This document shows, piece by piece, positions 15,815 through 25,805 of a stretch of DNA of 39,935 nucleotides. The stretch is from an uncultured Clostridium sp. Its GTDB lineage: Bacteria; Bacillota; Clostridia; TANB77; CAG-508. The translations under genes and the position numbers were made by a program. Where the stretch lies: the NCBI GenBank assembly GCA_900553125.1, contig USCB01000013.1, forward strand, positions 1 to 39,935, given 5' to 3'. Each line of letters opens with the position of its first letter. Position 1 is the first letter of the stretch. Under the pieces are notes generated by a model that did not search any database, was not told the DNA's origin, and saw only the letters and a list, made by a program, of their open reading frames with translations.

Positions 15815-16072
15815 ATGAATATAATAGAACTGCCAAAGGTTGATAAATATAAAAAAGGGTTAGCATTAGACCGATGAGTAGAATTTATAAAAAATCCGAG
15901 GGTGGTAGATATGTCAGATAAAGAGGTAAAAAAAGCAATTGAACAGTGAATTGGACAAGGTAAAAAAGATAATACACTAGAACTTGCGAAGAAAATGAAA
16001 GAGCAAGGTTTAGATATAGAAATGATACAAAAAATAACAAATTTAACAGAAGAAGAAATAAATAACTTATAA
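15815..16072 (+). pseudogene. Rpn family recombination-promoting nuclease/putative transposase, degraded C-terminal fragment
   Basis: The frame reads a short ELPK-type segment, then VEFIKNP, DMSDKEVKKAIE, GQGKKDNTLELAKKMKEQGL and a DIEMIQKITNLTEEEI ending. This matches the C-terminal half of PD-(D/E)XK nuclease family transposases (Rpn type). The nuclease domain is missing. Two in-frame TGA codons interrupt it, one where the family usually has Trp before the EF(I/L)KNP segment. Because TGA is a normal stop in this genome (pgeF ends with it) and Trp is TGG throughout, I read these as inactivating mutations. Confidence 0.7.
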
Positions 16073-16095
16073 TAAAAATAATGGATTTGAAAAAG

Positions 16096-16135
16096 AAGAA
16101 TTAATGATAGAAAAAATTATCATTAATTCTTTTTT
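16096..16135 (+). terminator. Rho-independent terminator after the Rpn relic
   Basis: Arms AAGAATTAATGATA (16096-16109) and TATCATTAATTCTT (16118-16131) pair perfectly over 14 positions and end in a T run. It insulates the surface-protein operon from upstream transcription. Confidence 0.8.
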
Positions 16136-16216
16136 ATTACAATTAGTATAACAATTCTAATCTTATAAATTGCAACAATATATTACATAAAAACTTGCAA
16201 AAACTGTAAAAATCTA

Positions 16217-16245
16217 TTGCAAAAAAACTAAAAAAGCTATATAAT
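16217..16245 (+). promoter_or_regulatory. Distal promoter P1 of surface-protein cassette 1
   Basis: TTGCAA (16217-16222), 17 nt, TATAAT (16240-16245). It would give a leader of about 210 nt before A1. Confidence 0.6.
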
Positions 16246-16395
16246 AGTTAGTGAGTGCGCGTTTGTGTCCGTAAGGAAATTGTAATATAATTGTAATAAA
16301 AAAGTAATATAAAAATAAAATAATCAATAAAAATAGTTTCCGTAAAGAAGAATGACACAAAAAATAAAAAAAGGACAAAGACAAAAAATAAAATA
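16246..16395 (+). other. Leader region of cassette 1 with two CCGTAARG elements
   Basis: The region between the two promoters carries CCGTAAGG at 16269-16276, TGTAATATAA at 16281-16290 and CCGTAAAG at 16340-16347. The same three words occur in the same order before cassette 2. CC-GTAA-GG is a mini-hairpin with a GNRA-type loop. No known riboswitch fold is evident, and no ORF is supported. Confidence 0.4.
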
Positions 16396-16424
16396 TTGAC
16401 ATGAAAATCGCGCTTATATATAAT
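16396..16424 (+). promoter_or_regulatory. Proximal consensus promoter P2 of surface-protein cassette 1
   Basis: A perfect TTGACA (16396-16401), 17-nt spacer and perfect TATAAT (16419-16424). This is the strongest promoter match in the window and lies 36 nt before the A1 start. Confidence 0.8.
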
Positions 16425-16460
16425 AAATAAAGTATTTATTACAAAAAGGGAGGAGTTAAG

Positions 16461-19400
16461 ATGAACATTACAGAGAGAAAATTAATTAATAAAATATGTG
16501 CAATATTAGTAATAATGACACTAACAATTTCAGATTTTTTATTAATTGGAAAATCAGCCGTAAGTTATGCAATAGACAAAGTGGCAACAAATAATTCTAA
16601 TGTTGATTTTTCGGCATATTTTCAAAAAGAAAATGCAGAAAAGGTGCAAAATGTTGAAGATAATATTGATAAGGAGGATGAATATCTATATGTAGATGTA
16701 TCAGTAAAAAATGAAGGATACTTTAATGGAAGTATAAAAATAGCTGATAATAATTTCAACATAAAGTCAGAAAAATTAAGTCCAGAGATAGCAGAAATAT
16801 CAGATAATGTAGTAAAACTAAATCAAATAAATGCAGGAAGTACAGTAACATTAAAGCTTGGAATTGAGGCAAGAAAAGAAGATAAAATTAATGAGAATAT
16901 ATTAAATACAAAGACAAAAGTAGAATTAAATGGACAATATACAAATAGTAAAAATGTTGAGAAAAATAAGCCAATTGAAATAAAAGGAACAGTGGAAGTT
17001 GGAGTAAATTGGAAATCAAGTGAAAACGCAAATGCAAGATTAGCAGGAAAATTACTTACAAATTCCATATATGAAGTAAATGGAGAAAATAAAAGACTAG
17101 TTCAAATATTGGTTAATAGTAAATTATCAGATAATAATTATCCAGTAAAAACATCAGAAATTAGTTTAAATGTTCCGGATAAAGTAGAAAAAGTAGTAGT
17201 ATCTGCAAGAAATACAAAAGCTACAAATAGTAGTATAGATTTCAGTGAAAAAAATTATAATGTCGAAAATGGAAAGTTAACAATAAAATTAGCTAATGAA
17301 GATAAAGAAAATATTAGTTGGGAAAAGAATGCAAGAGATGAGTTTGTTGTAACATACATATTAAATAAAGATGACAACATAACAAATCAAGATATCCAAA
17401 TACAAAGTACATTGAAGACATATGACGAAAAAGAAAAGACTGCAAATGCAAATGTTCATATTGAGGAAGTAGTAGAAGGTTTAATTTCATGTTCAATAGA
17501 AGGTATAGATGAAGGTATATATAAAGGAAAAATATATACTGGTGAAGAAAAAGAATATACAGTAACAAACAAAGTAAATATAGATTATATAGATGATAGT
17601 AACGAAATAACTATAGAACAAAAAGAATCCACATATATGCAAAATGATGTGGAAAAAACAGCTAATATAATATACAAATCAAGTAAAATAAGTAAAGATG
17701 AATTTACAAAAATATTTGGTGAAAATGGAGTTATAGTAGTTAAAAATCAAGCTGGACAAACAATAGCAAATATAAATAAAGATACTCAAGCAGATGAAAA
17801 TGGAAATATAGTTATTAATTATGCAAATGGTGAAAAATATGTACAATTAGTAACAAGTAAACCTGTTAATGTTGGAACTTTAAATATAGAAAATACAAAA
17901 GGAATATTAAATGCTGGTTATGCAAGAGGAGATTTAAATAGTTTAACAGGAATAAAAGAAAAAATAACAACAAATAAAAAAGTTTCTGAAAAAGTTATAA
18001 CTTTAAAAGAAACAGAAACATCTGCAAATATTGCTTTAAATGTATCTAAATTATCAACAATAGCAGATAAACAAAATATAACATTAGAGGCAACATTGCA
18101 ATCAAATGATGAAAGTAAAGACCTATACAAAAATCCAAATATAACAATTAAATTACCAAAAGAAATTACAGTATTATCAATGCAGTCATCAGTATTATAT
18201 AAAAATGGTCTTGAATTAGCAAAACAAATAAGTGCAAGTAAAAATGAAAATGGTGAAATAGAAGTAAATATCAAATTAAATGGAGAACAGAAAAATTATG
18301 ATGTTTCAGGAGGAACAAAAATACGTTTACAACTAGCTGTTAAAGTTGACAAATTAACACCAAGTAAATCAAGCCAAGTTGAAATGAACTATACAAATGA
18401 AAACAAAGGAGTTAATAAAAAAACTACAGCAGATATAAACTTTGAATCACAATATGGATTAATGATATATAACCAAATAGCAAATTACAATAATAGTGGA
18501 GATGCAGTAGTTACAGTTGATAAAGAAACAGCATATGGAGAATTAAATTCAAATTCAGAGAAGAAAGATATAACACTAAATACAGCATTAATAAATAATT
18601 ATGGTGAAAAAATAACAAATGTAACATTAGTTGGAAAAATACCATCAAAACAAAGTGATGAAAGTTTCTTAGCTAATTTAAGCAAATTACAAACAAATAA
18701 TGATAAAATAAAAGTTTATTATTCTGATAAATCAGAAATAAAAGCCGAAGATACAAGTTGGGGAGAATATACAGAAAAAGCAGTATCATATAAAGTTGTT
18801 GTGGATGAAATGGAAAAAGAAGAAATTGTAAAACTTAATGTACCTATAACAATACCAGAAAATATAAAATATGGACAAAAAGGAACATTATCATCAACAG
18901 TTAGCGCAGAATATGAAAATAAAGTAAATACAAATTCTTCAAATATAGTATTAGCAACAAAAACAGATATGTCATCAGAACCAACTGAAAGAGTTACAAC
19001 ACAAGAAACAAAAACAGGATTAAGTACAAAAATAAGTGCTTTCGTAGGAAATGATGGATTATCAAATAATGATAATGTATATGAAGGTCAAACAATAAGA
19101 TATAAAGTAACTTTAACAAATAATACGGGAAAAGATTATAAAAATGTAACAGTAAAAGCAAAACAAAAAAATGGAACTATGTGGGACTTAGTAGAAAAAG
19201 AAGGATATAATCCGTATACTAATGAAAAAACGAAAGAGCATTTTTATGAAGTTTCTGATAAAAGTGAAATAACATTAGGAACAATCGAAAGCCTTAAAAA
19301 TGGCGAAGAATATACATATGAATATGAAACATCTGTATATGAATTAAGTAACGAAAAAATAGATGGAACTCAAACATATGGAACAATAACAACTATTTCT

Positions 19401-21356
19401 GAAGATAAATCATTAAATGAGACAATAGATACAATAAAAAATAATATAAAATCGGCAGAATTAGAAGTTAATGTATTACATGGTTCATCAAATGAAATGC
19501 AAATACCTTATGGTGGAGCAATAAAAGCTAAATTGGATATTAAGAATAAAACAAATGAAACTTTAAAAGATGTAGAAGTAAAAGTTGCATTTTCAAGTAA
19601 CTTAGAATCAGATATACGTGATAATGAAAGAATAACTCTTGAAGATGAGAAGAAAAATGATGATGGAACAACATACGCTACATTAAAAATATCTTACATA
19701 GGTGCAAATGAAATATTTGAGATAGAATTATATCCATCTGTTAAAGAAGGAAAAAATGATAAAGATAATGTTTGGATTTTAGCTCAAGTTATAACACCAA
19801 GTAAGAATAGTTATATATCAAATAAATTTGGTAGAGAAGTATATAATTTTTCAAATGGTTATAAAATTACACAACAAGCAATGCATGAAGATGGAACTCA
19901 AGTTAATACAGCATTAAATAACGGAGATAAGGTACAATTTGAGGCAAATATTACAAATAATGACCAAGAAGAACACGAAGTTGAGCTTGAATATATATTA
20001 GATGAAATGATAAGTGTAGATAATGCAAAAATTACAACAGCATCAGGAGAAAAAGATGTTTCAAGCCAAATGGAATATAACAATTTTAAAGAAGAAAAAC
20101 AAACAATTAAACCTGGAGAGACTGTAAAACTAGATGTTGTAGGAACTGTAGATACAACAGGAATCGATGGTCTTACTAATAAAGTTAAGGTTTTTGATAA
20201 TAGCAATGGTAAAGTGTCAATCGATGAACTTTCAGTTGTTGTAAATAAGCCAAATGTTGATTATGATGATGTTGATGATAATACAAATAATTCAAACAAT
20301 TCTGGAAATACAGACAATTCTAACAACTCTGGAAATTCAAATAATGCAGGCAATAATAGCAACAATAATTCATCACAAGCTGATGAAGAACAAAAATATA
20401 CAATTTCAGGAATTGCTTGGTTAGATGATGATAAAAACGGCAGAAGAAGTTCATCAGAAGAAGTAAAAGGTGATATTGATGTTTATGCAATGAATTCTGA
20501 AACAGGAGAAATTGTGGCAACAACAAAAACATCTTCAGACGGAACATATCAATTAGAATTGAAAAAAGGAAAATATATAGTTATTTTCAAATTTGATGAT
20601 ACAGTATATACAACAACAATATATCAAGAATCAGGAGCTAATAGTACAGAAAATTCAGATGCTATAGAAAAAGATGTAACAATAAATGGAGCATCTATGA
20701 AAGCTGGAGCAACAGATGTTATTGAATTAAATCAAAACTTAAGCAATATAGATATTGGTTTAATTACGAGAAGTTCATTTAATTTAAAAGCACAAAAATA
20801 TGTAAGTAAAATAACTGTACAAAATAGTGCAAAAACAGTAACATATGACCAAAAAGATAATACAACACTTGCGAAAGCTGAAATAAAAGCTAAAAATTTA
20901 AGTGGTTCATTAGTAGTTATTGAATACAAAATAAAAGTAACTAACGCAGGAGATGTAGCAGGATATGCAAGAAATGTAGTAGATTATATGCCAGCAACAT
21001 TGAGCTTTAATTCAAGTTTAAACTCAGATTGGTATTTATCAGGAAATAACTTGTATAATACAAGCTTATCAAATACAAGAATTGAGCCAGGTGAAACTAA
21101 AGAATTAACATTAGTATTAACAAAAACAATGACAGATTCAAATACAGGATTAATAAACAATAAAGCAGAGATAATAGAAAGCTCAAATGAATTAGGTATT
21201 AAGAATGAATCAGAAGATAAAGGTTCTGCAAATGTAATTATAAGTGTTAGTACAGGAGCTTTAGTAAATTATGTAACAACAACAGTTATAACATTAATTG
21301 TATTAGCAGGATTAGCATATTTAGTAAATAAAAAATTTTTAAGTAAAAAGATATAG
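16461..21356 (+). CDS. Giant surface protein A1 with SdrD-B-like domain and C-terminal anchor
   Basis: This 1631-residue secreted protein has a signal sequence in residues 1-37, probably cleaved after SAVSYA. A long beta-rich region (about 40-1260) resembles stacked DUF11/Ig-like and adhesin modules. Next come an Asn/Ser/Asp-rich linker (about 1265-1308), an SdrD-B-like domain starting KYTISGIAWLDDDKNGRR (about 1312), and a DUF11-like module (LVVIEYKIKVTNAGDVAGYA). The C-terminal transmembrane helix (about 1603-1622) is followed by a Lys-rich tail. There is no LPXTG, so the anchor may be the helix itself. The RBS is GGGAGGAG. It is paired with B1 11 nt downstream, and the pair is duplicated as A2-B2. 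Adhesion or surface-layer function is inferred from architecture only. Confidence 0.8.
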   Translation: MNITERKLINKICAILVIMTLTISDFLLIGKSAVSYAIDKVATNNSNVDFSAYFQKENAEKVQNVEDNIDKEDEYLYVDVSVKNEGYFNGSIKIADNNFNIKSEKLSPEIAEISDNVVKLNQINAGSTVTLKLGIEARKEDKINENILNTKTKVELNGQYTNSKNVEKNKPIEIKGTVEVGVNWKSSENANARLAGKLLTNSIYEVNGENKRLVQILVNSKLSDNNYPVKTSEISLNVPDKVEKVVVSARNTKATNSSIDFSEKNYNVENGKLTIKLANEDKENISWEKNARDEFVVTYILNKDDNITNQDIQIQSTLKTYDEKEKTANANVHIEEVVEGLISCSIEGIDEGIYKGKIYTGEEKEYTVTNKVNIDYIDDSNEITIEQKESTYMQNDVEKTANIIYKSSKISKDEFTKIFGENGVIVVKNQAGQTIANINKDTQADENGNIVINYANGEKYVQLVTSKPVNVGTLNIENTKGILNAGYARGDLNSLTGIKEKITTNKKVSEKVITLKETETSANIALNVSKLSTIADKQNITLEATLQSNDESKDLYKNPNITIKLPKEITVLSMQSSVLYKNGLELAKQISASKNENGEIEVNIKLNGEQKNYDVSGGTKIRLQLAVKVDKLTPSKSSQVEMNYTNENKGVNKKTTADINFESQYGLMIYNQIANYNNSGDAVVTVDKETAYGELNSNSEKKDITLNTALINNYGEKITNVTLVGKIPSKQSDESFLANLSKLQTNNDKIKVYYSDKSEIKAEDTSWGEYTEKAVSYKVVVDEMEKEEIVKLNVPITIPENIKYGQKGTLSSTVSAEYENKVNTNSSNIVLATKTDMSSEPTERVTTQETKTGLSTKISAFVGNDGLSNNDNVYEGQTIRYKVTLTNNTGKDYKNVTVKAKQKNGTMWDLVEKEGYNPYTNEKTKEHFYEVSDKSEITLGTIESLKNGEEYTYEYETSVYELSNEKIDGTQTYGTITTISEDKSLNETIDTIKNNIKSAELEVNVLHGSSNEMQIPYGGAIKAKLDIKNKTNETLKDVEVKVAFSSNLESDIRDNERITLEDEKKNDDGTTYATLKISYIGANEIFEIELYPSVKEGKNDKDNVWILAQVITPSKNSYISNKFGREVYNFSNGYKITQQAMHEDGTQVNTALNNGDKVQFEANITNNDQEEHEVELEYILDEMISVDNAKITTASGEKDVSSQMEYNNFKEEKQTIKPGETVKLDVVGTVDTTGIDGLTNKVKVFDNSNGKVSIDELSVVVNKPNVDYDDVDDNTNNSNNSGNTDNSNNSGNSNNAGNNSNNNSSQADEEQKYTISGIAWLDDDKNGRRSSSEEVKGDIDVYAMNSETGEIVATTKTSSDGTYQLELKKGKYIVIFKFDDTVYTTTIYQESGANSTENSDAIEKDVTINGASMKAGATDVIELNQNLSNIDIGLITRSSFNLKAQKYVSKITVQNSAKTVTYDQKDNTTLAKAEIKAKNLSGSLVVIEYKIKVTNAGDVAGYARNVVDYMPATLSFNSSLNSDWYLSGNNLYNTSLSNTRIEPGETKELTLVLTKTMTDSNTGLINNKAEIIESSNELGIKNESEDKGSANVIISVSTGALVNYVTTTVITLIVLAGLAYLVNKKFLSKKI

Positions 21357-21375
21357 GAAAGAGGAGGTGAAAAAG

Positions 21376-24300
21376 GTGATAAAAAAACAAAAAAGTTTTA
21401 TTTTAAATATAGTATTTAGTCTAATAATGTTATTAGTAGCTTTTATATTAATTGGTAGAGTTTATGCTGGTAGTTATAATCCATCAAAACGTGATTTCTT
21501 ATCAGCAAAGGCTAAGAATTTACTTGGAAAAGAAGTAGACCAAAGTGGAACATTTTGGAATGAATTATTAAAAGGTGGACAGCTAACATGTTTCTGGCAC
21601 AAAGAAAGTAACTTTTCGGGTCAAGGAATGAATAATAAAATACATTCTGTATTTGATATAAGTTTTGATGAAACTAAGGGTGTAATGAAAGTTGATTCAA
21701 TAATGGATACATCAGGTAAAAAAGAAACTAAAACAAGTTATGCAGATGGTAAAAATACATCAATTGGAAAATTAGCGGCTGAGGCTGCAAGAGATCACAA
21801 TGCTTTTTATGTGCAAAAGGCATTACGTGAGGCTATCGAAGAGGGTACGGTTGTTAAAGAAACTAATATAGCTGGAGAAATGGATTGGAAAGATCCTGGT
21901 TATGATGTTGATAATGAGGCTAAACAGAAAAAAATAACAGCATATAATCAATATAAAAAGATAACTAAAGAAACTACAAAAGCTGAGGCAAAAGAACAAA
22001 GTGAAACAGTTACAATAAATGGAAAATCATATACTGTAATTGGACCATTAAAAATGACATACAGATATAAAGGAATAAAGGAAGTCACAGTTGCAAATGC
22101 AAAATGGACAAATGGAAATAATTCTGAAGATATATATTGGCGTCAACAAAAGGAGAAAAAAGATGGAAAATGGACTTATACAAAATGGAATAATGATTTC
22201 AATGATAAAGATGGAGAAAGATTTAAATTAAACAGTGATAGTAAATCATTTTACATAGCAGTTGAAACTTCAAAATTACCTGAAAATGGACAATATAATA
22301 TAACAATTAAACAAAGTGGATTTGAATACAACGAGGCAAGGATAGTAGTTTGTGTTGGACAACAACAACAACAATCAGGTTTATATGCATATGACAATAA
22401 TCCACATTCTGTTAATGGTCAAATTCAATGGACAATTAAGAGAACAGTACAATTAGGAGAATTAAAGATTGTTAAAAAAGATAAAATAACAGGACAAGAA
22501 ATTAATGGTGGACAATTCAAACTTTATGCAACTTTAAATGATGGAACTAAAGGAATTGTATCTGGAGATGCAGCAGGAACTAAATCATATGGATCAGTTT
22601 CAGTTGAACAAGCTACAAAATATCCATCACAAACAGTTATCAAAAACCTAAAATATGGAACATATGACATTTGGGAATCAGTTGCTCCAGAAGGATATGA
22701 TATTACAAAACAAAAAGGATATAATGAAACTTATAAAATGGCATTCTTAGGACAGGTTGTAGTAAGTGGTAACCAACAATATACATTTAGTGCAGATAAT
22801 GGTCAAGTTGTTGAAATAGAAGGTGATGTATGGTCTAATAAGCCCGAAACAAAAGTAAATACAATAGAAAGTAAACGTGTTGAATCAAGTAAATTATTAG
22901 AAGGAATTACTGTAAACTTCTATGATGGAAATCAAGCGACACCAATTGCAACAACAAAAACAGATGGTCAAGGTCATTACAAATTTACAACAAAAAATGC
23001 ATCAACATATACTGGAGAAGATAAAAATATTTATTATACAGATTTAGTAAAAGGATATGTAGAATTTATATATGATAATAAAGAATATATAACAGTAGAG
23101 CCATCAACAGGAAATGAAACAGATACATCAAAAGCACAAGAATATGAAATGACAGCAGAAAAACTAGATGATAATAACCTAACAGGAACAACAGGAAATA
23201 ATCCAGGAAGAGCAGTTACAAATAGGCAAATAGGACTTGCAGGTTACTATGATAATAAAACATTCAAAGCAAGTAATATAAACTTAGGATTAATCCAAAA
23301 ACATACACCAGAATATAGTGTAAATCAAACATTAGCATATGTAAAAGTAACTATGAATGGTTATGAATATACTTATAAATATGATGATGCACCTGCAACA
23401 GTATCAAAATATGTACCAAAAGTATCACAGCAAATGTCTGCATCTTATTTTACAGCAAAAATGTATCCAACAGATATAGTTTATAATATTGCTGAAAAAT
23501 CAGATGAATTGAAAGTTTATGCAGTATACAGTATAGCTGTAACAAACACAGAAACAGTATATTATGATAATCTTTATACTGAACAAAGACTATACTTGGA
23601 ATCATTAAAAGATAGTTATGATACAGATAGATTTGAATTATGTACTGACAAAAATAACTCAGATAAATCAGACTTTGCATTATGGAGCACTGATTCAGAA
23701 GGAAATGCAAGTTATGATGTAGATAATGCAAACAGTGTATTTAAAGATGGTATAGAAAAATCAGGAACAAAAACATCATATATTCAATTTAAATTGAAAG
23801 ACGATGCTGTTAAGCAAATATTAGAAAGAAATCTACAAGATGAACAGTTAGCAAAAGCACCAACAGTTGCAGTCGTAGAGGGATATCATGAATATTTGAG
23901 AACAGATAACTTATGGGTTCACTCAAATAATGTAAGAGCATTTAATGGAGCAAAAGGAACTAATAGTTATCCAACACAAAATGATGCTAAGAAAAAATAC
24001 TATGTACACAAATCAATTGAAAAAACACAAACCTCAGGAGAATTATATTTAAGATTTGAATTAGGAGAGTCAAGAAAGCTTTCAGGAACAGTATTTGAGG
24101 ATACTAAGACAAGTGAGAGTGCAAAGAATAATACAAACCTAGGAAATGGTATTATAGATTCAAGTGAAAATAATAGAGGTGAAAGTGTAACAGTAGAGTT
24201 ATTAGATGAAAGTAAAGAGGTAGCAAAATTATATCAAGAAAAAGATGGCAAGGTTGTTTATGATGAAAAGGGTAATTTACCAGATGCTATGACACAAACC

Positions 24301-25560
24301 AAGTCAGACGGAACATATGAGTTTGATGGTGTGGCTCCAGGATATTATTATATAAGATTTACTTATGGTAATGGTACTCAAAAAATAATGCCAGGAAATA
24401 AATACATATTATCAAATGATTATAAATCTACAATAATAAATACTACAGATGCTGGAGATATAATTAAAAATGCTATGGATGTAACAGATGAACAATTAGC
24501 AGAGGCTAAAAAAGCATTACCAGCAAATCAAACAGAGGCTCAAAAGAAAATTGTAGAATGGTATAAATACTTAAATAACACTAATTACTCAACAGCTATT
24601 GATAACCTTTCTCAAAGAGAAGACTATGTATATACAGAAGGAAAGACATATAATGAGGTAGGAGAAGAAGTTGACTTGAAGAAATTAATAAATGCATATA
24701 CACCAGTAACAAGTATATCAATAGAAAATGATACAAATAATTCTACTAATGTAGAAGGAGAAGGAGAAAATCCAACACAAGTACAAAAGGCAGAATACAA
24801 AGGATTTAACTTCGGAATTATAAAACAGGGAACAACAACTTTAAAACTTGATAAGAAAATAACTAATATTAAGTTTACAACACAGACAGGAACAACATTA
24901 GTATCTGCTAATCCAACAGATAGAACAGCACAATATGTAACAGCATTAGATAAGGTCGATGGTGGAAGTAAGAGAGTAAAAATGGAAATAGAGCAAAATC
25001 TAATATATGGTTCTGGATTAGAAACAACATATAACATAACCATTTCAAACAATTCTACTATAGATTATAACGGAGAAGAATATTACAAATACGGAAAAGG
25101 AAATGACAAAAAGAAGATTAATATTCAAGAAGTTAAAGATACTTTGGATTCAAAATATGATTGTGATGCAGCATCAATAGATGAAATCGTTAATGGAAAA
25201 GATAGTGGAAATGATATAAAAATATCAAAGAATGAAGATAACAGCTTAACAATGACAAATTGGACACCTATTGCAAGTGGAGAATCTACATCTGTAACAT
25301 ATACTGCTAAAACACTATTATCTTCTGATAATGATACATCATATGAAAATAATGCTCAAGTTACAAAAATAACACTTGCTAAATTAAGTACCTTAGAAAC
25401 AGGATTTAATTGGGATGACACAAAAGACCAAACATCATTAGCAATAACACAACCAACAGGTAGTGATAGAAGAAATACGTATTGGATAGCAGGATTTATA
25501 GGATTAATTGTTTTAGCAACAGGATTAGTATTTATAAAGAAAAAAGTGTTAAAGAAATAG
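21376..25560 (+). CDS. Giant surface protein B1 with Cna-B/SpaA-like domains
   Basis: The GTG at 21376 is chosen over the GTG at 21367 because the latter overlaps the GAGGAGG site. This gives about 1394 residues. A signal peptide ends near GRVYA. A unique N-terminal domain (about 35-350) precedes a SpaA/Cna-B-like domain from about 360 (GELKIVKKDKITGQEINGGQ, then YDIWESVAPEGYD), whose Lys and Glu positions fit isopeptide-forming modules. A second Cna-B-like module lies near 510 (GITVNFYDGNQATPIATT) and an SdrD-B-like one near 900 (KLSGTVFEDTKTSE, then TYEFDGVAPGYYYIRF). The C-terminus is QPTGSD, a hydrophobic helix and a KKKVLKK tail, similar in layout to a sortase signal but lacking the usual Leu. 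Confidence 0.8.
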   Translation: MIKKQKSFILNIVFSLIMLLVAFILIGRVYAGSYNPSKRDFLSAKAKNLLGKEVDQSGTFWNELLKGGQLTCFWHKESNFSGQGMNNKIHSVFDISFDETKGVMKVDSIMDTSGKKETKTSYADGKNTSIGKLAAEAARDHNAFYVQKALREAIEEGTVVKETNIAGEMDWKDPGYDVDNEAKQKKITAYNQYKKITKETTKAEAKEQSETVTINGKSYTVIGPLKMTYRYKGIKEVTVANAKWTNGNNSEDIYWRQQKEKKDGKWTYTKWNNDFNDKDGERFKLNSDSKSFYIAVETSKLPENGQYNITIKQSGFEYNEARIVVCVGQQQQQSGLYAYDNNPHSVNGQIQWTIKRTVQLGELKIVKKDKITGQEINGGQFKLYATLNDGTKGIVSGDAAGTKSYGSVSVEQATKYPSQTVIKNLKYGTYDIWESVAPEGYDITKQKGYNETYKMAFLGQVVVSGNQQYTFSADNGQVVEIEGDVWSNKPETKVNTIESKRVESSKLLEGITVNFYDGNQATPIATTKTDGQGHYKFTTKNASTYTGEDKNIYYTDLVKGYVEFIYDNKEYITVEPSTGNETDTSKAQEYEMTAEKLDDNNLTGTTGNNPGRAVTNRQIGLAGYYDNKTFKASNINLGLIQKHTPEYSVNQTLAYVKVTMNGYEYTYKYDDAPATVSKYVPKVSQQMSASYFTAKMYPTDIVYNIAEKSDELKVYAVYSIAVTNTETVYYDNLYTEQRLYLESLKDSYDTDRFELCTDKNNSDKSDFALWSTDSEGNASYDVDNANSVFKDGIEKSGTKTSYIQFKLKDDAVKQILERNLQDEQLAKAPTVAVVEGYHEYLRTDNLWVHSNNVRAFNGAKGTNSYPTQNDAKKKYYVHKSIEKTQTSGELYLRFELGESRKLSGTVFEDTKTSESAKNNTNLGNGIIDSSENNRGESVTVELLDESKEVAKLYQEKDGKVVYDEKGNLPDAMTQTKSDGTYEFDGVAPGYYYIRFTYGNGTQKIMPGNKYILSNDYKSTIINTTDAGDIIKNAMDVTDEQLAEAKKALPANQTEAQKKIVEWYKYLNNTNYSTAIDNLSQREDYVYTEGKTYNEVGEEVDLKKLINAYTPVTSISIENDTNNSTNVEGEGENPTQVQKAEYKGFNFGIIKQGTTTLKLDKKITNIKFTTQTGTTLVSANPTDRTAQYVTALDKVDGGSKRVKMEIEQNLIYGSGLETTYNITISNNSTIDYNGEEYYKYGKGNDKKKINIQEVKDTLDSKYDCDAASIDEIVNGKDSGNDIKISKNEDNSLTMTNWTPIASGESTSVTYTAKTLLSSDNDTSYENNAQVTKITLAKLSTLETGFNWDDTKDQTSLAITQPTGSDRRNTYWIAGFIGLIVLATGLVFIKKKVLKK

Positions 25561-25571
25561 CACAATAGACG

Positions 25572-25607
25572 AATAGCGGTATTCCGTAAGGAATATCGTT
25601 ATTTTTT
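25572..25607 (+). terminator. Strong rho-independent terminator of cassette 1
   Basis: Arms AATAGCGGTATTCC (25572-25585) and GGAATATCGTTATT (25590-25603) form 14 pairs including two GU, closed by a GTAA (GNRA) tetraloop and followed by TTTTTT. Confidence 0.9.
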
Positions 25608-25805
25608 GCCTTAAAAATATTTTTGAAACAAAAATGTAATATAAATTTAAACAAAAAACATAAAATTCGCTTAAAGTAACTTCCGTAAAGAGTTTGTGGA
25701 CATTTTTTGTAATAATTCCAAAAACGAAAAAAACACATATTGAAATAACATAAAAAAGATGTAACAATATATAAGACAAATAAGTTTGAAAGGGAGAATT
25801 ATGAG
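25608..25805 (+). other. Intergenic leader of cassette 2
   Basis: A promoter for A2 must lie here because a strong terminator precedes it. The best candidate is TTGAAA (25740-25745) with a weak AACAAT (25763-25768) at 17 nt. TGTAATATAA (25635-25644) and CCGTAAAG (25683-25690) echo the cassette 1 leader. The A2 ribosome site AAGGGAG lies at 25790-25796. Confidence 0.4.

Noticed and set aside
16246..16460. Cyclic-di-GMP or other known riboswitch upstream of A1
   Set aside because: The conserved words of known aptamers are absent. Only short hairpins and promoter elements are visible.
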